Below, piece after piece: positions 59,964 to 64,000 of a stretch of 64,000 nt of DNA. A model generated the notes under the pieces. That model saw only the letters and a program-made list of their open reading frames with translations, made no database searches and had not been told where the DNA came from. The stretch is from Umezawaea endophytica (GTDB lineage: Bacteria > Actinomycetota > Actinomycetes > Mycobacteriales > Pseudonocardiaceae). The position numbers and the translations under genes are program-made. The DNA lies in contig NZ_JANYMP010000002.1 in NCBI RefSeq assembly GCF_025061645.1, positions 498,494 to 562,493 on the forward strand, given 5' to 3'. Each line of letters opens with the position of its first letter. The first letter of the stretch is position 1.

Positions 59964-61148
59964 ATGGCCCCCGTCCCCACGTGTCCGGAAGACGTGATGC
60001 CGCTGCCTCCGTCACTCGTCGAGAACGCCGCCGCCCCGCAGGCGGCCGAGATCGACATCGCGGAAGCAGAGGCGTTCGTCCGGCTGCACCACGAGGAAAA
60101 CCATGACCTAGGACCGGTGGAAGACCGACTCGCCGAAGTGCACGCGGAGATCGCGGCGACCGGCACCTACCGGCACACCACAACGGAGTTGACCTTCGGC
60201 GCCAGGGTTGCCTGGCGCAACAGCGCCCGCTGCATCGGCAGGCTCTACTGGCGCAGCCTCAAGGTGCGCGACCTCCGCGATCTCCGCGACCCCAAGGAGG
60301 TGGCGGACGAGTGCGTCGAGCACCTCCGGATCGCCACCAACGCGGGGAAGATCCGCCCGGTGATGTCCGTGTTCGCCCCCGACGAGCCCGGTCAGCCCGG
60401 TCCCCGCATCCGCAACGAGCAGCTCATCCGGTACGCCGCCTACCGCGGACCGGACGGCGGTGTTTTAGGCGACCGCCGGAACTTGGAACTCACCGACCTC
60501 GCGATCACCCGCGGCTGGCAGCCGCCCCGGACCCGAGGTCCCTTCGACGTCCTGCCGGTGCTCGTGGAGAGCACGGACGCCGAGACGGGCATGGTCGACC
60601 TCCCGCCGGACGCCGTGCTCGAGGTCCCGCTGAGCCACCCCGAGCTGCCGTGGCTGGCCAAGCTCGGCCTGCGGTGGCACGCCGTTCCCGTCATCAGCAA
60701 CATGCGGATGCGGATCGGTGGTGTCGACTACCCGTCGGCGCCGTTCAACGGGTGGTACATGGGCACCGAGATCGGCGCCCGCAACCTCGCCGACAACGAC
60801 CGCTACGACCTGCTGCCCTACCTCGGCAAGAGGATGGGGCTCGACACCTCGTCTGAGCAGACGCTCTGGCGCGACCGGGCGCTGGTCGAGCTGAACCGGG
60901 CGGTCCTGCACTCGTTCGCCGAAGCAGGCGTGACGATCACGGACCACCACACCGAGTCGCAGCGCTTCCTGACGCACGTCCAGAAGGAGGAGGCGGCGGG
61001 CCGCAAGTGCCCGGCCGACTGGTCCTGGATCGTCCCGCCCATGTCCGGGTCGCTGACCCCGGTGTTCCACCGGTACTACGACACGGAGGAGATGGTGCCC
61101 AACTTCTTCCCCGTGGGCACCACCGGGGTCTGCCCGGTCATCCACTAG
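59964..61148 (+). CDS. nos: Bacterial nitric oxide synthase oxygenase
   Basis: About 394 residues from ATG 59964 (GTG 59943 or ATG 59997 possible). The oxygenase domain alone, as in other bacterial NOS: heme-ligand Cys90 in WRNSARCIGRLYW, NMRMRIGGVDYPSAPFNGWY and MGTEIGARNLAD with the substrate-binding Glu. It makes NO from arginine with electrons from non-dedicated reductases. No nitrating P450 or NRPS of the thaxtomin kind adjoins it, so a protective or signalling NO role is as likely as a biosynthetic one. Confidence 0.94.
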   Translation: MAPVPTCPEDVMPLPPSLVENAAAPQAAEIDIAEAEAFVRLHHEENHDLGPVEDRLAEVHAEIAATGTYRHTTTELTFGARVAWRNSARCIGRLYWRSLKVRDLRDLRDPKEVADECVEHLRIATNAGKIRPVMSVFAPDEPGQPGPRIRNEQLIRYAAYRGPDGGVLGDRRNLELTDLAITRGWQPPRTRGPFDVLPVLVESTDAETGMVDLPPDAVLEVPLSHPELPWLAKLGLRWHAVPVISNMRMRIGGVDYPSAPFNGWYMGTEIGARNLADNDRYDLLPYLGKRMGLDTSSEQTLWRDRALVELNRAVLHSFAEAGVTITDHHTESQRFLTHVQKEEAAGRKCPADWSWIVPPMSGSLTPVFHRYYDTEEMVPNFFPVGTTGVCPVIH

Positions 61149-61280
61149 CGGGCACGCGGCGCGTGGAGGCTCCACGACTGGACGCGGCACCTCCACGCGC
61201 CGCGACGCCGTCCCCCTGCCGGGGCGGACCACCCCTCGGGATCGCGTTCGCGGCGATCCGACTGCCGCTAGCGTGGCGGT

Positions 61281-62183
61281 ATGAAGGTCTTCCTCACCGG
61301 GGCCACCGGGTACGTCGGCGGCTCGATCGCGACCGCGCTGCTCGCCGCCGGGCACCGGGTCGTCGGCTTGGCCCGGTCCACCGACGCGGGTCCGGCCCTG
61401 CGCGAGCTCGGCGTCGAGCCGGTGTTCGGCACGCTCGACGACGCCGACCTGCTCGCCGAGCAGGCCCGTGCCGCCGACGTCGTCGTGAACGCGGCCAGTT
61501 CCGACCACGCCGCGTCGGTGGCCGTGTTCCTGGACGCGTTGGCGGGCAGCGGGAAGGCGTACGTGCAGACCAGCGGCGCGGGTGTTGTCGCGGACCAGGC
61601 CAGGGGAGCCGCGGCGGCCGGTCCGGTGCTGTCCGACGACGACGAGTTCACGCCCGAGCCGGAGAAGGCCGCGCGCGCCGCGCTCGACCGCTCGATCCTC
61701 GCCGCGGCCGGGCGCGGGATCCGCACGGTCGTGGTGTGCCCCACGCTCATCTACGGTCACGGCCTCGGCCTGCGCCGCGACAGCTACCAGGTGCCGCAGC
61801 TCGTCGAGCTGGCCCGCCGCGACGGCGTGCCCGGCCACGTCGGCGAGGGCCTCAACGTGTGGTCGGCCGTCCACGTCGCGGACCTGGCCGACCTGTACGT
61901 CCTGGTGGTGGAAAAGGGCGAGGCGGGCACGTTCCTGTTCGCGGAGGACGGCGAGGCGTCGTTCGCGGACCTCGCCGCGGCCATCGGTCGGGCCCTCGGC
62001 CAGGAGGCGCCGCCGCGCCCGCTGGAGTTCGCCGCCGCCGCCGAGCTGTGGGGCGAGGGCGCGGCGACGTTCACCATGTCGTCCAACGTCCGCGTGCGGG
62101 CCGACCGGGCCCGCGCGCTGGGGTGGTCGCCGTCGCGGGTCCCGGTGCTGGACTGGATCGCCGCCGAGGTGCGCCGGGCGTGA
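61281..62183 (+). CDS. NAD-dependent epimerase/dehydratase-like protein
   Basis: 300 residues. [20 protein letters not shown] is the Rossmann start of extended SDRs; [14 protein letters not shown] and [16 protein letters not shown] follow. The YxxxK motif is not clear, so it belongs to the atypical NAD-binding group. TAGCGT ends 6 bases before ATG 61281. Substrate unknown. Confidence 0.88.
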   Translation: MKVFLTGATGYVGGSIATALLAAGHRVVGLARSTDAGPALRELGVEPVFGTLDDADLLAEQARAADVVVNAASSDHAASVAVFLDALAGSGKAYVQTSGAGVVADQARGAAAAGPVLSDDDEFTPEPEKAARAALDRSILAAAGRGIRTVVVCPTLIYGHGLGLRRDSYQVPQLVELARRDGVPGHVGEGLNVWSAVHVADLADLYVLVVEKGEAGTFLFAEDGEASFADLAAAIGRALGQEAPPRPLEFAAAAELWGEGAATFTMSSNVRVRADRARALGWSPSRVPVLDWIAAEVRRA

Positions 62184-62186
62184 CAG

Positions 62187-62864
62187 CTAGGCCGTGATGA
62201 TCGCGGCCCCCAGCTCGGGGGCCAGTTCGCCCAGCAGGCCGAGAGCGGCGGCGCGGGAGGGGGCGACCACCGTGGTGGCGCTGAGGAAGCTCTGGTGGGT
62301 CAGCAGGAGGTGGCAGAAGCCCACGCCGCCCTCCGCCTCGGCGCAGTAGGACAGCTCGCCGTCGACGCCCGCCACCGGCGGCACGGTCACGTCGTAGTGC
62401 ATCGTCAGCGCCCTGCCGTCGGGCTGCTGGTAACCGGGGCACGTCGCCAGCGCGCGCACCTGCTCCAGCGCCTCCCCGGCGGTCATCAGCTCGAAGTGCG
62501 ACACCTGCGTGGTGAGCGCGACGCCCGCGCGGGTGTACTTCGCCAGCGCCCAGCCGTAGACGCGGTCGTTGACCTCCGTCTCGCCGCCGCAGGTGCTGAC
62601 GACGTGGCTGGGCTTCCTGCTGATGGTGAACGGTTCCGCGGTGGTGTAGCCCAGTTCGCCGAGCCGGGCCTCGGTGATCATGCCCCGGCGGAGCCCGGCG
62701 TCGGCCTCCTCCGGCGGCATCTGCTCCACCGTGGGCGGTGCGGCGGAGGTCGTGGTGGTCGGCGCGGCGGACGACGCGCTCGGCGGTGCGGCGGTGGTGC
62801 CGCCCGAGCAGCCCGCGAGGACCGTGATCAGGGCGGCGGTGAACAGGCAGCGCGGAACGCGCAT
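62187..62864 (-). CDS. Lipoprotein of unknown function
   Basis: 225 residues. Signal peptide with lipobox LAGC (Cys19) followed by a Thr/Ser/Pro/Ala-rich linker to about residue 50. The rest is a small mixed domain with Cys in VVSTCGGETEV, ATCPGYQQ and LSYCAEAEGG. Secreted and lipid-anchored. No family recognised. Its stop is 4 bases from the convergent epimerase stop. Confidence 0.85.
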   Translation of the reverse strand: MRVPRCLFTAALITVLAGCSGGTTAAPPSASSAAPTTTTSAAPPTVEQMPPEEADAGLRRGMITEARLGELGYTTAEPFTISRKPSHVVSTCGGETEVNDRVYGWALAKYTRAGVALTTQVSHFELMTAGEALEQVRALATCPGYQQPDGRALTMHYDVTVPPVAGVDGELSYCAEAEGGVGFCHLLLTHQSFLSATTVVAPSRAAALGLLGELAPELGAAIITA

Positions 62865-62965
62865 GGAAATCCCCCCAGGACTTGGAGGCGCGAAAATAAC
62901 AGCCTCCCCACCTCACGGGTCCGCCGGGACGACTAACCCGTACGGGCGTACGGCGATCACGGTTA

Positions 62966-62992
62966 AAGGTGATCTGTGGCCTAGATCACCTT
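62966..62992. promoter_or_regulatory. Palindromic operator upstream of pntA, Crp-like
   Basis: AAGGTGATCT-GTGGCCT-AGATCACCTT is a perfect 10-bp inverted repeat with a 7-base centre. Within it TGTGG-CCTAGA-TCACC (62975-62990) approximates the Crp consensus TGTGA-N6-TCACA with two differences. TAGTGT (63001-63006) ends 8 bases before the pntA GTG. Confidence 0.6.
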
Positions 62993-63014
62993 CAGGTGTC
63001 TAGTGTGACCAGGT

Positions 63015-64000
63015 GTGAGAGTCGGCATTCCCGCGGAGACGCGGCCCGCCGAGCGCCGGGTGGCGTGCGTTCCGGACACGGTGCGCACCCTGCTCGGCGC
63101 GGGTCTTGCCGTGGACGTCCAATCTGGTGCGGGCACGCACGCGCACGCCGCCGACGCGGCGTACCGGGCGGCGGGCGCGCAGGTCGTCGGGCACGATCCG
63201 GTCGGCGAAGTGGAAGTCGTCCTGTCCGTCCAACCACTGGAGATCGCCCAGGCGCGGAAGCTGCGCCAAGGCGACGTGACGATCAGCCTCCTGTCGCCGT
63301 CGAACGAGCTCGACCTGGTGCGGGTGCTGGCCGACCGCGGCGTGACCTCGTTCAGCCTCGACCTGCTGCCGCGCGTGACGCGGGCGCAGGGCGCGGACGC
63401 CCTGTCGTCGCAGGCGCTCGTGGCGGGGTACCGGGCGGTGCTCGTGGCCGCCGAACGGCTGCCGCGGTTCCTGCCCATGTTCACCACGGCGGCGGGCACG
63501 GTGCCGCCCGCGAAGGTGCTCGTGCTCGGCGCGGGCGTGGCCGGGTTGCAGGCCATCGCGACCGCCCGCAGGCTCGGGGCCGTCGTGGAGGCGTACGACG
63601 TGCGCGCGGCGGCGGCCGAGGAGGTGCGCAGCCTCGGCGCGCGGTTCGTGGAGCTGCCGCTGGAGGCGCAGTCCGGCGTGTACGCGGCCGAGCAGTCGGA
63701 GACCTTCCTGGAACGCCAGCGGGAGCTGATCGCGGAGCGGGTCGCCGCCTCCGACGTGGTGATCACGACCGCCGCCGTCCCCGGCCGGGCGGCCCCGGTG
63801 CTCGTCACCACCGACATGCTCAAGGCGATGGCGCCCGGTTCGGTGGTCGTCGACCTCGCGGCCGAGTCGGGCGGCAACTGCGCGGGCTCCGTGCCGGGTG
63901 AGGAGGTCTGGGTCGGCGAGGTGCTCGTGCACGGCGCGCGCAACATGCCGAGCGGGATGCCGGTGCACGCCAGCAAGCTCTACGCGCGCAACGTCGCCAA
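63015..64000 (+). CDS. pntA: NAD(P) transhydrogenase alpha subunit, N-terminal part (runs off window)
   Basis: The frame from GTG 63015 stays open to the window end (about 328 residues seen). MRVGIPAETRPAERRVACVP is the alanine dehydrogenase/PNT N-terminal signature; TAAGTVPPAKVLVLGAGVAG and AIATARRLGAVVEAYDVRA form the NAD-binding Rossmann fold. In the complete enzyme it transfers hydride between NADH and NADP+ coupled to protons. The membrane subunits should follow outside the window. Confidence 0.92.
   Translation, partial: MRVGIPAETRPAERRVACVPDTVRTLLGAGLAVDVQSGAGTHAHAADAAYRAAGAQVVGHDPVGEVEVVLSVQPLEIAQARKLRQGDVTISLLSPSNELDLVRVLADRGVTSFSLDLLPRVTRAQGADALSSQALVAGYRAVLVAAERLPRFLPMFTTAAGTVPPAKVLVLGAGVAGLQAIATARRLGAVVEAYDVRAAAAEEVRSLGARFVELPLEAQSGVYAAEQSETFLERQRELIAERVAASDVVITTAAVPGRAAPVLVTTDMLKAMAPGSVVVDLAAESGGNCAGSVPGEEVWVGEVLVHGARNMPSGMPVHASKLYARNVA

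Noticed and set aside
59964-61148. TxtD-like nitration pathway
   Set aside because: No TxtE-type P450 or NRPS next to the NOS gene; the P450 at 54254 is AGHETT-type with its own ferredoxin and lies 4.5 kb away.

Overview
This is a high-GC chromosomal segment of an actinobacterium. The gene repertoire suggests a Pseudonocardiales-type organism (Saccharothrix, Lentzea or Actinosynnema-like): WhiJ-type XRE/DUF397 pair, LAL regulators, ECF sigma factor with SnoaL-like tail, modular PKS, GTG/TTG starts and many leaderless-type promoters. The genus is an inference; no rRNA is present.

Layout. 1-15 kb is core chromosome: DUF1996 protein (partial), beta-lactamase-fold serine hydrolase, peptidase E, an ABC exporter with a NarL-type two-component system, YdcF/SanA-like protein, dgt, a serpin, XRE/DUF397 pair, ECF sigma factor, dnaG and its downstream partner, a trans-aconitate methyltransferase-like gene, a small membrane protein and tRNA-Asn. 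15.4-26.3 kb is a complete integrative element of the pSAM2/AICE type, inserted in the 3' end of a CAT-anticodon tRNA. It has 39-bp attL/attR, tyrosine integrase, Xis, HUH replication initiator, FtsK-like transfer ATPase, spread-type membrane proteins, a regulator/PP2C pair, and an AT-rich cargo gene with a HEPN/Abi C-terminus. 26.5-31.3 kb holds an SDR/HxlR pair and a probable conflict-signalling operon (Crp/Fnr regulator, nucleotidyl-cyclase-like protein, degenerate P-loop helical protein). The last two proteins carry matching RHIM-like amyloid motifs. 31.5-43.3 kb contains a GH19 chitinase under DasR-like sites, a STAS protein, two large ATPase-LuxR regulators, a DUF2306 protein, and a second two-component system with divergent ABC exporter. 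43.3-59.2 kb is a probable small polyketide locus: a bimodular type I PKS (KS-AT-DH-ER-KR-ACP-KS-AT-KR-ACP with docking ends, no loading AT and no thioesterase), ferredoxin, cytochrome P450, an ABC-F protein with a possible leader peptide, TetR regulator and FAD monooxygenase. 59-64 kb carries a PAP2 phosphatase, a bacterial nitric oxide synthase oxygenase, an epimerase-like reductase, a lipoprotein and the start of pntA.

How the genes work together. The element is self-sufficient for excision, replication and transfer, and carries a likely defence gene next to attR. Just outside attR lies a second defence-like locus, so 25-31 kb is a small defence neighbourhood. The PKS malonyl-type ATs and reductive domains would add one saturated C2 unit and one beta-hydroxy C2 unit to a chain supplied by another protein. 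The P450/ferredoxin pair would oxidise the product, and ABC-F and ABC exporters could give self-protection.
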